This document shows, in pieces, positions 37,221 through 49,310 of a stretch of DNA of 64,000 bases (positions within the stretch are counted from its first letter, which is position 1; each line of letters starts with the position of its first letter). The notes below the pieces were generated by a model. That model had not been told where the DNA came from, made no database searches, and saw only the letters and a list, made by a program, of their open reading frames with translations. Where the stretch lies: the NCBI GenBank assembly GCA_947247005.1, contig OX365947.1, positions 6,925,030 to 6,989,029 on the forward strand. The letters are read 5' to 3'. The position numbers and the translations under genes are program-made. Source of the DNA: Spisula solida. Its lineage: Eukaryota; Mollusca; Bivalvia; Venerida; Mactridae.

Positions 37221-37340
37221 AGTTTTACATGCTGCCATGCAAGTTGTAAGTTTTTCACGGGGTCATGAAACTTGTAAGTTTTACATGCTGCCATAAAAGT
37301 TGTAAGTTTTTCACGGGGTCATGAAACTTGTAAGTTTTAC
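37221..37340. repeat. 56-bp direct repeat, about 2.1 copies
   Basis: AGTTTTACATGCTGCCATGC followed by AAGTTGTAAGTTTTTCACGG and GGTCATGAAACTTGTA is repeated once with two substitutions and begins a third time. The match within the unit (AAGTTGTAAGTTTT / AAACTTGTAAGTTTT) suggests an older shorter repeat. Confidence 0.9.
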
Positions 37341-37520
37341 TGCATAACTGGTGTCGTTGACGGAACACACTAGTATGTACCGATAGTTTCTTTGACTGAC
37401 ACTCACCGGAACATTTGTACTTGTATGTGACTTGAATGTGATTCCATGTTATAAATACGATGTACTATAATACATGTAGTTACAAATTTAAAAACACAGT
37501 TGTTCGTTGGTCAGGGTCAA

Positions 37521-38366
37521 CACATGACGCCTCTATAAGGAATAACTGAGAAAATATCTATACGTTTGCTATGAAGCAGTCGTCAGTTTGATTTTCACAA
37601 TCATTTTGCGCATGTTGTACAATTTATAGCTAAATATGGGATTGAGTAACTATGCGATTGCTATGTTTTGCTGCTGCCATTTTACTTCTCTTAATAACCT
37701 ATGTACCTACGAACATATGTATTGTAAATATATGTCATGTTATGGGCTGGTGGCCTAAATCATTAATAAACGTAATTGTATTGTTTTGTATTGTATTGTA
37801 TTGTATTGTATTGTATTGTATTGTATTGTATTGTATTGTATTGTATTGTATTGTATTGAGTACATCCCAATATAATTGAATAGCAAAGATTATATGAATA
37901 CTAGAAACTATAATCATTGTTATTTTGTCTCCTATGTGTTGGCACCACCATCCCTCTGACCATCTGTTTTTCTGCCCTTAGACGCGTTTTTGGGAAGCGG
38001 AACACTATGATGTTATAGATTTCAATAGTTGCTTACTGGACGCAAAAGTCTATAAATTATATTTAAGGAATAACTAAGAAAAATTGCGTCTGCTATGAAG
38101 CAATCGTTTTGAGTTTTACGACCATTTTGTTCATAGTGTACACTATATAGCTAAATATGTGGTTGAGTACACCCCCGTATGATTGAATAGTAGAGGCATG
38201 GTGAAAACTAGAATCTAATAATCATTTGCTATTATGCTTCCCATGGTTGTGTTTGGCATCACCATTTCTCTGACCATTTGTCTTCCCTTCCCTAGACGTG
38301 GATTAGTGACGCGGAACGATAGGATGTTTTAGAATTCATTTGTTCCGTTGCTTACTAGGTGCAAAA
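37521..38366. repeat. Diverged tandem duplication with pentanucleotide insertion
   Basis: The block 37,521-38,056 is repeated at 38,057-38,366. Matched pairs include TATAGCTAAATATG, TTGAATAG, CTCTGACCATCTG / CTCTGACCATTTG, and GTTGCTTACTGGACGCAAAAG / GTTGCTTACTAGGTGCAAAAG. The first copy is longer by about 215 bp because of an insert (37,646-37,860) that ends in a TATTG pentamer array. Function unknown; no coding. Confidence 0.75.
37778..37858. repeat. TATTG pentanucleotide microsatellite
   Basis: About 16 nearly perfect copies of TATTG. The low divergence indicates recent slippage. The long open frames on both strands here (YCIVL and IQYNT repeats) are artefacts. Confidence 0.97.
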
Positions 38367-39252
38367 GTCGCGTATTAGTTGTGTTCTTCACACCGAGATA
38401 TTTACCGCAGAATGTGTGATGAACAGATTCAATGTCATGTGAGAATTTATGACACATAGCATAAGATAGGTTTTACCATAAAATCAAATAATTGAAACAG
38501 CTGTTTGACATTGAAATGTCCGAACGGTTTTTGATATTTACAAATAAAGAATATAGCCTTCTGGGCTTGTTGTGATCATTTCTGTTGGGCAGATGCCCAT
38601 GACAATGAAGGTATCATATGTAACCCCATATACTTATGTATTTGGGTGGTTTTAATTTCATTCCCACGGAAGGTCCAGCGTTCATGTGAAGACAACGATC
38701 CACCATGACGAAATACTATTACTTCGGTTTTATTCATATTTAGTTCCATTCCAGTTGAGATAAGATACAAAACTGGTAGATATTATATTTATTTGCTGTT
38801 GTAATTTAACAACTGTTTCAGCACAATTTGCAACATCATTGGCAAACATAAGGCATAATATATCTTGTATAGAATTGTCGATGAAAAATGCCAGTTTCAC
38901 CGCAGCATAGAATTTAGTTCATTGATAAATAGAGAAAATATGATCGGACTAGTTACGTCCCCTTGTCTAGTACCTATATTACAAGGGAAGTAATCTGTTA
39001 TTGAGCATGACTTTGTATGAGACGTTCTAACGCAAGAATGAAGATGTCCATACATTGCGGCAAGTATTCTTATAAAATGAGTGTTAACTCCACGACGCTG
39101 TAAACATTCGAAAAGCTTATAGTGACTAATCTTGTCAAAAGCTTTCTTAAAATCTACATATAAACAATTAAAACGACCACATGGTTTAGACACATACTTT
39201 TGAGCCATAGCAATTATCAATACGTACAGGAATAGTTTCTCCGAAAGCCGGC
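38366..39252 (-). pseudogene. LINE (non-LTR retrotransposon) reverse transcriptase, decayed
   Basis: Read on the minus strand, fragments of a LINE reverse transcriptase lie in the right order. AGFRRNYS (39,252 downward) is the conserved block before the palm. Then, after a frameshift, comes YVDFKKAFDK and GTRQGDVTSPIIFSLFINEL (frame 38,897-39,220). After a second frameshift near 38,900 comes LMFANDVAN, where the catalytic box normally reads FADD or YADD, so one metal-binding Asp is Asn (codons 38,835-38,846). Next come LNMNKTEVIVF, YMGLHM and a thumb-like QKAIFFICKYQK, and finally DIESVHHTFCGKYLGV near 38,440-38,390. There are at least three frameshifts and several stops. No endonuclease domain is seen, so it is 5'-truncated, as is usual for LINE copies. 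Clade not assigned. Confidence 0.88.
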
Positions 39253-39479
39253 TAATTATAGCTAAACAAATACACTAAATTAAACTAGGAAGTAAGCCAA
39301 AAAGAATATTTAGTACCAATTTAACATTATTACAACGTCTTGCTCTAAAATTATGCCACAATGAACATCAAAAGAGTGATTTTCAATATTTGAGTGTTGA
39401 GTGTTGAGTGCTGAGTGCTGAGTGCTGAGTGCTGAGTGCTGAGTGCTGAGTGCTGAGTGTAAGTATTCGTTGTAATCCC
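39253..39479 (+). mobile_element. MITE family C, right half only
   Basis: Matches 53,820-54,000: ACACTAAATTAAACTAG, then TTTAACATTATTACAACGTC, then TTTCAATATTTGAGTGTTGA and the terminal GTAAGTATTCGTTGTAATCC. The left half of the element is missing, and LINE sequence begins exactly where it would be. Inside the terminal repeat the heptamer GAGTGCT is expanded to about 10 copies (39,392-39,460), against two or three in the other copy. Confidence 0.8.
39392..39460. repeat. GAGTGCT heptanucleotide microsatellite in a MITE terminus
   Basis: Two GAGTGTT units then seven GAGTGCT units and a final GAGTGTA. The array lies inside the terminal inverted repeat of MITE family C. It is not the molluscan telomere motif TTAGGG. 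Confidence 0.93.
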
Positions 39480-39772
39480 GGTCCCAGATCAGCGAAGATC
39501 TCTGTAAGTGTAAGCTTGAAAGTACATACTGTATCGGCAAAATGCGCTCGGTCCGGTTTAACGACGCGGGTCCGGCGAACGTAACGCAAATGATCCGGCT
39601 AAAAATGAAGGATATCAACAATAATCAACAGGTGAGTGTAACATATTAGCGTTTTTTGTGTGATTATTTTTTAATTCTGAAGACAGAAATACTCTTACGG
39701 AATGACCATGGTCGTCCTGTATGCCCGTAGATACATGGCTTGGTCCTACATCAATGCGCATGAACGTAAAGT

Positions 39773-40329
39773 CGGGTTTCCATGGAGCGTATTTTTTCGG
39801 CGCTGATTTTTTCAGCGCGTAATAACGCCCCAAATACGCGCTGAAAAACTGTTCCCATGAAGCTGAAAACAGACGCGTTTTTTTTTGGATAAAAATGCGT
39901 ACCTTTCATCGATATTTTAAAGAAACATGGGACTTCTAGGTCATACAATAAGATGCAATTGCATGTTTGCTAGCCCATTTGAAAGATAATGAGGTGGAGA
40001 AGATGGTGGTGGCCTTTTTTGGTCATACAAATGTTTACATGTTTTTCAAAGAGACAGGGATACTTCTATGAGCTTCTTGTCAACATGTAAAACTTAATTC
40101 ATGCAATTTAAGATGAGTGGCGTCAATAAAACAATATTAAATCGAGGAAACTACGTCAATTTATACCTCAAAAGCCATTTTACGTAAAATATTACGCGCT
40201 GATAAACGCGTCAATGGAAATGGCAACAAGCAATATAGACTGAAGCGAAATATATTTATTCGGCGTGTGTTACGTGCCGAATAAATACGCGCCAAAAACG
40301 CGTAGGTTTTACGCTTCATGGAAACGGGG
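39773..40329. mobile_element. MITE-like element, termini GTTTCCATGRAGCGTA
   Basis: The left end GGTTTCCATGGAGCGTATTT and the right end (reverse strand CGTTTCCATGAAGCGTAAAA) are inverted. Subterminal motifs rich in CGCG (TCAGCGCG, TACGCGC, AACGCGT) recur near both ends. The 556-bp interior has no transposase. No clear target duplication. Superfamily uncertain. Confidence 0.65.
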
Positions 40330-41105
40330 AGACTTGAAATGCGGGTACTTTAGACAAAATAGACAAAATAAAAGCCACGCAAATTGTAGTCGGTTTATCA
40401 CGCACGTCGTGGAAAGTTATCAGTTAGTCGTGATTTGCCTTCGATGACCAACGTGAAGGTATACTAAAACATTAATAACAGTTTTCCAACTCAAAATAGA
40501 TCTATATATAATATATAGCAGGTATTGTGCAAATATATCAGTCCTAACTGGGATTGTTAACACATTTGTCAACACGAATAGTCATTTTTCTAGGAAAAGC
40601 CTTATATACATGTACTATATATTATTGTTAGCACGTTTGAACTGACGCAATTGCTAATAGACCATTAGCGCATGTCTTCAAAAACAAAAACAAAAACAAA
40701 ACTATAGTCCGTTAAATCATATATAACAAATCCTCCATATATCTTCTATGCTTCGTCTGTCAGATTTAATAGTCTAACCCAAGATTTAAAACACAGATTA
40801 CAGGTCCCTCTATCACATTTGTCCTGAATATATATCCTAGTTAGGCCCAACATACCTTAGTCATGTTTTTAAGAATAATTCAAACCATGAATGGTAATTT
40901 TAGACCTATCATCAATATGTATAATTATTCCACCAGGTAGCAGTATGACGTCAGTAAATTACTTTCGTAAATAGAATCTAACAATGTGTGAAATATTTCA
41001 AAATGATAAGTATGTGTCAGTCTGTTCTAATAGTAGTCGTGATATTAACCCTTAATAGTTTTGGGTCGATTTATACAGTGTAGCAATACCACGTGACTTT
41101 TGACA
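40330..41105. other. Intergenic sequence with one CRE palindrome
   Basis: Unique AT-rich sequence with no gene. TGACGTCA, the perfect cAMP-response-element palindrome, is at 40,946-40,953. Confidence 0.5.
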
Positions 41106-41449
41106 ACAGTTACAAGAAGAAATTTGTAAAGATTTGAAAATAAAATAGCCATATAAGTATTTTATTTCTTCATCGATTTCTATGAAATATACGCCACGCT
41201 AAGGGGACAATTATTTGCTTTCCATGAAATATAAAATCTTTTTCAGCGGATGTGCTGTTTTGTCAATTACCTTGTGGAACTGTGAAACGTGTAGGTTTCA
41301 CAGGGTAATAGAAAAATCGGTAAAACTGCAGAAAAAGATATGTTATTTGACGGATAGCAAATACTTTTCCCCTTAGCGGGGCGTATATTTTATAGAAATC
41401 GATGGCTATTTTTGTGTTCGAATGTTTATAAATTTCTACTTGTAACTGT
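41106..41449. mobile_element. 344-bp palindromic (fold-back) element
   Basis: The left end ACAGTTACAAGAAGAAATTT and the right end on the reverse strand ACAGTTACAAGTAGAAATTT match, and pairing continues inward over most of the length. Paired blocks include TTCTATGAAATATACGCC with GGCGTATATTTTATAGAA, CTAAGGGGA with TCCCCTTAG, and AATTACC with GGTAAT. At the centre CTGTGAAAC and GTTTCACAG flank a five-base loop. A transcript would form a hairpin of about 160 bp. No coding capacity. Confidence 0.85.
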
Positions 41450-41630
41450 AGCCAAACGCCATGTGGTATTGCTTCCCTGTATATACATTTGTATATACGA
41501 GGAACTGGAAGTCAGGAACTAGATCTATACTATCATTTAAGTATCGACCATATTTTACATGTGTGGTTGAATTTGTTGTCATGCATGACATAACAATCTG
41601 TGCGGCGTTTGTCCGAAAAAATATACAATG

Positions 41631-41890
41631 TATAGTCCAGAGAATTTGACACGACTCTCGACCTTCAATTAGCATAATTTAACAGCTGATATATTGTCTA
41701 TATTTATAACCCCGACTGTATGCTTTCATAAGCGGGGAATATCACGAAGACGCTCGAGGTGTAATATCAACACAAATCTAAAGAACCGATAATGCACGAT
41801 TTGCTCGCGGAAATTTATATATTCAATCCAAGTACCTTGTAATATATTCATGCATAAAGGTCAGGATCATGTCAAATTCTCTGCGCTATA
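41631..41890 (+). mobile_element. MITE family A, copy A1
   Basis: About 260 bp with inverted ends of about 26 bp: left TATAGTCCAGAGAATTTGAC, right on the reverse strand TATAGCGCAGAGAATTTGAC. Internal landmarks shared by the family are AGCATAATTTAACAGCTGAT, AAGACGCT, GCACGATTTGCT and AATTTATATATTCAA. Related copies lie at 61,381-61,654 (same orientation) and at 50,846-51,360, 51,462-51,660 and 60,752-61,020 (opposite orientation). No protein. Confidence 0.85.
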
Positions 41891-43839
41891 CTAAATACAA
41901 AACAACAAATTAGGCGGTCAAATTCGATATTTTGAGAAAACAAAATAAACTGTGTGAAAAGTTGAAAACTACTCTTTACTTATGGAAAACAAGCTTTTTA
42001 AACTTCGGTTTGGTCGACATGGCCATTTCCGATTTTCATGAAAATATGCGCATAAGAAACGCCTCGTTGTGCAGATTTCATATCATGCACGAGTCTTATA
42101 AGGTCGAAGATAGCACTTACGGTCTTCTTATTCTAAGCCAGCGAAATGTGTCTGTGATTGTATGGCTCCATTCGAATTTTGTTGTCATACTGATGACGTA
42201 ATCATTTGTGCGGCGTTTGCCAGGAAAAAATATTACGACCAACAAATGCCAAAAGTCTCTATGAATGTATTACTCTAGTCGAATTTTAAAAATGGATATA
42301 ATTATAATCTGGCTTTAATACTCTAGAACTTGACGTTCCTATGGAACCTGAGCATGTGGTATATTGGGACTCCCACAAATACCCTCTTCGGCCACAAATG
42401 ACGTCACTAACCCATACAGCTTTGCATATATTAACACATACGAGATCTACGTGCGTAGATAAGACACGCATTCATTATTTTAATCAATATTATGGTATTA
42501 AAAGGTAATTCGCTTAATAACTGTAATACACAGACGTAGATCTATTAGTCAGAGAAACATCGTGATTGATCCCTGTTTGAATGCGATCTTTCTGATATTT
42601 CTTTTATTTTAAAATTCATCTCGGAGATTAATAAAAGAGCATACAATATATTATATCCCTTCTGCAGGGAAGAATGAAATATTATTTGCGCTGATTATTT
42701 CTATAAAGGCAGATAAGGTCTGGGCCTCGAAGAATGACAATTTTGAATATAGATCTATAGACGTATTACGTCATAAGTGTCGCATATGTCGGGGGAAAGA
42801 ATTGATTGACACTGTTCTGAATGTAGATCTAACGATTTAAATTGGTCTGCAAGGTCTCCATGACCTGAGTTTAACCTTTGTCGTTGAATAGAAGGACTGT
42901 GTACAATGGTAGGCCTACGTGTATGGTGTTTTGTATAGAGTCTATATCTACTTTCGGTTTCTCGAAGCTGCTTTTGAATAATTATATTAAAGTTTTTTAT
43001 AGTTCTAGATCTTCATCATCATGGAGTTTCCTTAAACCTTTGATTTGTGAAATTTCTTCACATAATACGTGATTAATTTTGCCCCATTGATTTTTGTTTT
43101 ATTTGTTCAAATCGGAATAGGTCATCGTTACTAATTAGTTTAAACATATTTATTTTATTTTAGTCATCGTTAATTTATAAATATATATAGATTCTAGACC
43201 TTTTATGGAAATATGTAGCTACAACACTATAATTAGATCTATGTAGATCCAAAGAATACGGGAGATATAATTATGGTGTTTGATCTTAAATTAGGTAGAT
43301 CTAGATCTATATATTAAAGAAAACCATAAATGTCCTGTACATGTCCAATAATGTGTACAGATCTATGTTATTGTGAAGGCCTTAGATATATGTTTACTGA
43401 TATGACACAGGTAAATTTCTGAAAACACATAAATAAACACAGACCTGTCTTTTAGCCCTTAATTAATTTTAGTTTCACTGTTTCTCATTTCTATAGTGGC
43501 CTAATTTAAAGTATCTATTTAAAAAAAACTAGAGAAAATCCGTGCGTAGATCTATCCTTTGTGCTATTTATTCAGTGACGTTATTAGATCTAATTGGTTT
43601 TAATTCTAACTAGGATAGATCTAGTACATGTATAATTATAGAACCCCTGTTCTAATCAAATCGCTACTATACAGCCTTATCGAAACATTGTTTCAATTAA
43701 ATCTATCTAATATTAAACTTTATATCCACAATGATTATCTCGACGGTAAATGTCGAACTAGTTAGAGCCCATGATAATGAAAAACTCATATAAACGAATT
43801 TCAACTCGCGTTTCCAAATGCGTCAAAATACGTCAGCCC
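41891..43839. other. Intergenic sequence upstream of the kinase gene
   Basis: About 1.9 kb without a recognisable gene. The short piece 42,180-42,229 (TTGTGCGGCGTTTGCC) resembles 41,575-41,625, so it is a small dispersed duplicate. TGACGTCA is present at 42,399-42,406. GATCTA tetramer-like words (AGATCTA) recur unusually often between 42,700 and 43,660, but without a fixed period. Confidence 0.45.
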
Positions 43840-44200
<361 letters not shown>

Positions 44201-45084
44201 TAAGGTAGATTTTTGTGCTGTTTAATGCAATTGTTGGTGGGGCTTTATTGTCATGCTAAATATGTGATGCTTACAACGCTCCACACCTTATTTAGCCTTC
44301 CACCTGTTGGACTGATGTTTTTGTTTATTTTTACGGTCACCGGAAGTTAATCAAGCCTTTAAATGTCCAGTAAATCTTAAGTTAAAATACTGACATCCTG
44401 TTTAAAGTGTGAGGAGAATTGTTACAAGTGTATATCATGTTCTCATGTCACTGACCTCCATTCATTGCTAGTTTTTCCTTGATCCTGAACTTTTTTATTT
44501 GAACTGCGTGGGAGGGGGGCTCTTGTCTGGGAGCTCTTGTCTAGAGAAAGTAGCCCCAGATTAATCATGTAGGCTATTCCGGCCGAGTTGACCCTGAATT
44601 GTGGGGACCTTGCTAAACTGTCGCTAAATCACCACCTTGACACCTTAAATTCTCGCGTTTGGTGCCAGTAGAGACGTTTAAATATCTATATATAGTCTCG
44701 GGTGCCAGGACATACTCGACCATTGCTAGCCAGGCAACATTTGCGTCAATTGCATATATAATATATAGTAAAGTATAGTATAGGGCTGCAATTTCTAGTC
44801 AGTTACTACTCCTTGCAATTTCCTCTTAATCTTATTCTCTGCCCTGACAATTCTTGTATACAGTACATGTCAACGATTGCCATTTGATGAATACACTATT
44901 ACAGTCTATTACCTACTATAATATGTCATTATATGACAAAGGTGTGAACTACTATGTTTAATTTTATTTTGTTAGTACAATGTACATACTTTATAAATAA
45001 TGGTAAAAAAGTGGTTTATCACTTTGTTATTTGTGAACGACACAGACATGTGCAGTCATAGTTGAAAGTACATGGTCATTTGGT

Positions 45085-45360
45085 TTATCCGTGCCGAAAT
45101 GGCCAATGACATCCGACATCAAGGAAAGAGACTGTTTGTTCAGTGCTGTGTGATAAAATTATACAAGGAGTCTGTATGTTCTACCCTTGCTCTTTCCAAT
45201 CTTTAACATGCACAGTGTACTGTGAGCACTGAATGACTGATATAAGCATGACTACCTGGGTTACCTGAACCAGTTCATCTCTAGTTCGGAATCAAACCCA
45301 GATTGCTTAATTACAAACCCAGCTCACTGTCCACTGGACAACAACCATAGCTTACTGTAA
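45085..45360 (-). mobile_element. SINE-like family S3, copy 1
   Basis: On the minus strand a tRNA-like head (GTTGTTGTCCAGTGGACAGT, later TCTGGGTTTGATTCCG as a B box) is followed by a body with GCATGTTAAAGATT, CAGTCTCTTTCCTTGATG, TCATTGGCCATTTCGG and GGATAAACCAAATG. The same body motifs in the same order occur on the plus strand at 49,500-49,845. The class is inferred from the pol III promoter-like head. Confidence 0.6.
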
Positions 45361-45946
45361 CGTGTTAGGGTGATTATATATTATATACATCATTACATGT
45401 AGTTATGCAATTCAATAATAAAATTGCAACTTTATGAAATTCATTTATATTACGTCACAGATTTTAGAAAACGCCTTCCCTTGTTCAGTGTGATTCATAA
45501 TTTTTATTTATAAATATACACGTTAACATCATGTCATCACTCATGTATACGATGTTACTGTTATACATTTTGATAATATAATATCATTTTCCGTCATGTC
45601 AACATGTATGTGAAGAATTTAATTTAATTCTCAATTGGTTGTAAATGTATGAACATGTTAAACCAGTTAAATTGGTTGCTAAGTAACGCTTGGAAGTGGA
45701 AAGATATCTCCACCGCATAATTATTGCCATATATAAATCCAATGTAAAAACAAAACTCTGATTGCTGTCACAGAAATAGGCAATGGCTGTCAATGAATGA
45801 TGACGTAGTTGTTTATCAAGAGAAGGCCAAATGCTGGGTATCTTTGTCAGTAAGATTTCAATATCTGAGTGAGGCTGTGCTATACAAGTCCTTTAGTCTG
45901 GAGTCTCAGACTGGGCACATTTCCCCACCTCCCTTGATTTTACTTT

Positions 45947-46137
45947 CAGGGGTTCCATTTGACTCGGGAGAAGGGGTTTTAATCCTTGAAATTTAAAAAA
46001 AGCCACATTTTGACCCTCAAGATTTTGGTTTGAAGGGTCATTTGCTTAAATTCATGGTTATTTTGCCTATAAAATGGTAAAATTTAGTCAAAGATATCGA
46101 AATGACCCGTTAGATACACTAGCTAGTGGAGCCCCTG
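45947..46137 (+). mobile_element. hAT-like MITE (family D), copy 1
   Basis: 191 bp with inverted ends CAGGGGTTCCA and (reverse strand) CAGGGGCTCCA. The interior AAAGCCACATTTTGACC, AAGATTTTGGTTTGAAGGGT matches the inverted copy at 57,205-57,409. Termini beginning CAGGG are typical of hAT transposons. Non-autonomous. Confidence 0.75.
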
Positions 46138-46183
46138 TACTTGTAGTTGTTTTAAAATATGTGATTAAACACGTACATCAATC

Positions 46184-46318
46184 CAGGCCTCAACAAATAT
46201 TTTTTAAAGCACTCGTCCTGCAATATAGACAAAGAAGAAAATCCCAAATCTTACTAGTCCTGCTATATAAATAAAGAAGGAAAAAAATTAGCAGGACAAG
46301 TAGATTTATTGAGGCCTG
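46184..46318 (+). mobile_element. MITE family B, copy 1
   Basis: 135 bp with inverted ends CAGGCCTCAACAAAT and (reverse strand) CAGGCCTCAATAAAT. The interior AAAGCACTCGTCCTGCAATA, TCCTGCTATATAAATAAAGA and GCAGGACAAG matches 52,592-52,735. Inside, GTCCTGC and GCAGGAC form another inverted pair. No coding. Confidence 0.85.
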
Positions 46319-46433
46319 TAATCCTTAATTCATTCTCATTCAGATATATTTTAATAAATTATTCTAGAAAATTACCTTATATTATACAGAAAATTACCTT
46401 ATATTTTATAGAAAATTACTTTATTTTTTATAG

Positions 46434-46613
<180 letters not shown>

Positions 46614-46614
46614 T

Positions 46615-46860
46615 AGTCCCCTACCGGTTTTTGACCGGAGGGGACTATAGGTTTGCGCCCGTCAGTCAGTCTGTCGTCCGTCAAACAATCTGGATCCTGA
46701 CATAACTCAAACAGTTTCCAAGCTAGGTTTATGAAACTTGGTATGTAGATAGGGGACAATAAGGGGATTATGCATGTCTAAAAATATTTTGATTCTGACA
46801 AAAATTGTGGTTGCTATGGCAACAGAAACATTGAAAATGTCCTCAAACCGGTAGGGGACT
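46615..46860. mobile_element. MITE with 16-bp perfect inverted ends
   Basis: 246 bp flanked by AGTCCCCTACCGGTTT and its exact inverse AAACCGGTAGGGGACT. The interior starts with TTGACCGGAGGGGACTATAG and has CAGTCAGTCTGTCGTCCGTC, a header phrase shared with other bivalve repeats such as the one at 32,050. It contains the RFX X-box-like GTTGCTATGGCAAC (46,810-46,823). No coding. Confidence 0.85.
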
Positions 46861-47681
46861 TCTGTATTACTTGCAATTCTTAATTACTTGTTTCGTTCTA
46901 TAGCAGGGGCCGTTTACAGGTGGCTTCCCCTCAAGAAAATTCTTTAAAAACATGCAGTTTTCCCCTAAAATCCAATTTACATCAAGTTTTTTCTTCCCCT
47001 GTTGCAAGAATTATGACTTATTTTTCCCCAAATTCAAACAAAACACCCCCTCCCCTACTCATGAAAAAAGCCCTGACTATAGTGCTGTCATTGATTCCAT
47101 CTGAGGCATATCGATGATTCAGATTTATTGGAAGAAGTATCAACCATACATCAATATGTCAATTTGCAACCAGAAGTCTGTTGTCTAAGCAAAGCGCTAC
47201 CGAGCGCCTTTATTCAGTTACCTCCCGTTCAATTAAATATAGAAGGCATGGATTACCTCCCGTGGAAAGCGCTATGTAGCGCTTGCTCATGTTAACGGTC
47301 TCCTGTACCATGCCCTTCGGTCATCATTCACTTATTTAGTCGTTCTACTCTGCATAAATTGGGTATAAATTCAGGTTTTGAAAAAAGCAGCTTTGCTTTT
47401 AAGTTTACACTTGACCCATTTTGGCAATTTATAAATTCCATTTCACCAAATTGTGCAGGAAAAAATGAGGATTTTGAGTAGATCCATTCACTTGTCCAAT
47501 GTATCAATATTTTAAATGTGAATTGATAATTGATTGGCTAAAAAATATTGTTGATCCATCAATGTTGCTTCTATCAATGACAGTTCAATGTTTATGACTT
47601 CTTGCGATAACCAGAAGTTGACTCGTTAATACTCTGTTAAATGATCAAATAATGTGCATGAGATTTAGTACTAATTGAACC

Positions 47682-47831
47682 AGTACTTAGTTAAACCCCT
47701 GCTAAAACTGCAAGAAGTATTAGATGTAATCAGTACTTAGTCAAACCCCTGCTAAAACTGCAAGAAGTATTAGATGTAATCAGTACTTAGTCAAACCCCT
47801 GCTAAAACTGCAAGAAGTATTACCGGTAGAT
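47682..47831. repeat. 50-bp direct repeat, three copies
   Basis: AGTACTTAGTCAAACCCCTG followed by CTAAAACTGCAAGAAGTATT and AGATGTAATC occurs three times with one substitution in the first copy and a small insertion (ACCGGT) ending the third. Very recent local triplication inside intron 2. Confidence 0.93.
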
Positions 47832-49029
47832 GTAATTTAGTTACTCATTACTCATTAATTGTCTGTTATATTGTAACAAGGGTCTTCTATCAGATCTATA
47901 ATATTACATATAACTAGATAGAGATAAACTACTCTCCTCCGCCACCTCCCACACAAATACAACACCTGCCTGTGTGTGCTGATTCTCTCAACTACAAGGG
48001 ATGTTATATAGATAATAGTGATTAAATTACTGACTTATTGCTTACAAAATATGACAATCAAATTACATTGTACCAAAGTACTAGATGCTTGTTATTTAAC
48101 AGTTAGAGTTGGCTTGATGTGGGCTACATGTAGATGTGTCTGTTTTGAAATGTTTATTTTTTTCATTCATGTGCAAATTTCACATTTACAAAGCTAGTGT
48201 TTCCCTTTGATACATTACATCTATGTGCAGAAATTAAGTGAAAACTAGAGAAGCAAAGACAAAAAAAAACAACATAATTTTGACCTTGCCATTTTACAAG
48301 CACATAATATGACAATGATAATTTATAACCATAACAACTTATTTATCCTTTAGATTTGTGTCAAAATACTGACTGATTGCTGATTTCCTAATCTATTAAA
48401 AATGTTACAACACGCTGTTGTGCGACGTTGCATCCGTGAATTCACATTATTTCTCCTTGTCAGAGGGAAGTGACTTCTTTCTAAAATCTTAGGCTAGCTA
48501 GAGCCCTGAGGACTGACATCTTTTCAGCTATTTTGGCTGTAGTGTAAAATGGTAACAGCCAGTACGAATATAAACAAAATGAACCATATATTCGGCTTTG
48601 TTTCACTGTAAAACCACTGTATTTTACCAGTAATTAACATTCACAATCAAAATGTCATCTGTCAAAAACAGAATCAATCATGCTACCAGCACTTTCCAAA
48701 TAAACGCACATACATTTAATATACACTATACTATATAAATAAAATAGACAACAAATAAGTTAAATGTTTACCAACTTTACGAGTGTTCAACATTTTGCTT
48801 AAATATTTCAAAATCTTAAATTTATTAGATAGCTCTGACATCATTCATGAAATAAGCTTAATGAGAAACATTGTTGATAGATGTTTGATGGACTGTTTTA
48901 ACTTCATGAACTTAGTATGAAGTTATAAATTAATTTTATAGAACAGTTACAGTTAATATGAATAAGTTTTTAAAGAGATAGAGCGTGCACTGCAATGCGT
49001 GTAAGCAATGTTTATATATCTGTGAATCT

Positions 49030-49310
49030 ACTATTTTTATTACTGCCTCCTCGATAGTCTTGGTGCCAAGTAAGTGGTAGAGCGTCCGCTTTGAGTGCGG
49101 GAGGTCCTGGGTTCAATCGCAGACCACTTCATTATGTTCAAAGAGGTAATAAAAATGGTACCAGAAATTCCCTTGCTAGACGCTCAGCATAAAAAGGCAA
49201 GCTGGCTTCTCTTCTCTCATACCCTCTTGATGATGGACAACATCAGGAATGAGGTGTTTAGAGTGATTAATATAAGTTGGAAAAATGTGTTTCACAATCG
49301 ACCTTAAAAC
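49030..49310 (+). mobile_element. SINE family S2, copy 2
   Basis: The tRNA-like head AAGTGGTAGAGCGTCCGCTT, then GAGTGCGGGAGGTCCTGGGT and TCAATCGC has an A box, an anticodon-arm-like CCGC/GCGG stem and a B box short of one base, so it is a tRNA-derived head, not a tRNA gene. The body from 49,190 aligns with the copy at 35,540. A 70-codon frame (49,095-49,307) crosses it and is not called. Confidence 0.65.

Noticed and set aside
38576..39220. Active reverse transcriptase gene
   Set aside because: Several frameshifts and stops, an altered catalytic box, and no endonuclease part.
39392..39460. Interstitial telomere repeat
   Set aside because: The motif is GAGTGCT, not TTAGGG, and it lies within a MITE end.
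49070..49130. tRNA gene (anticodon loop TTTGAGT)
   Set aside because: The B box lacks a base, the T arm cannot close, and the following body is shared with another SINE copy.
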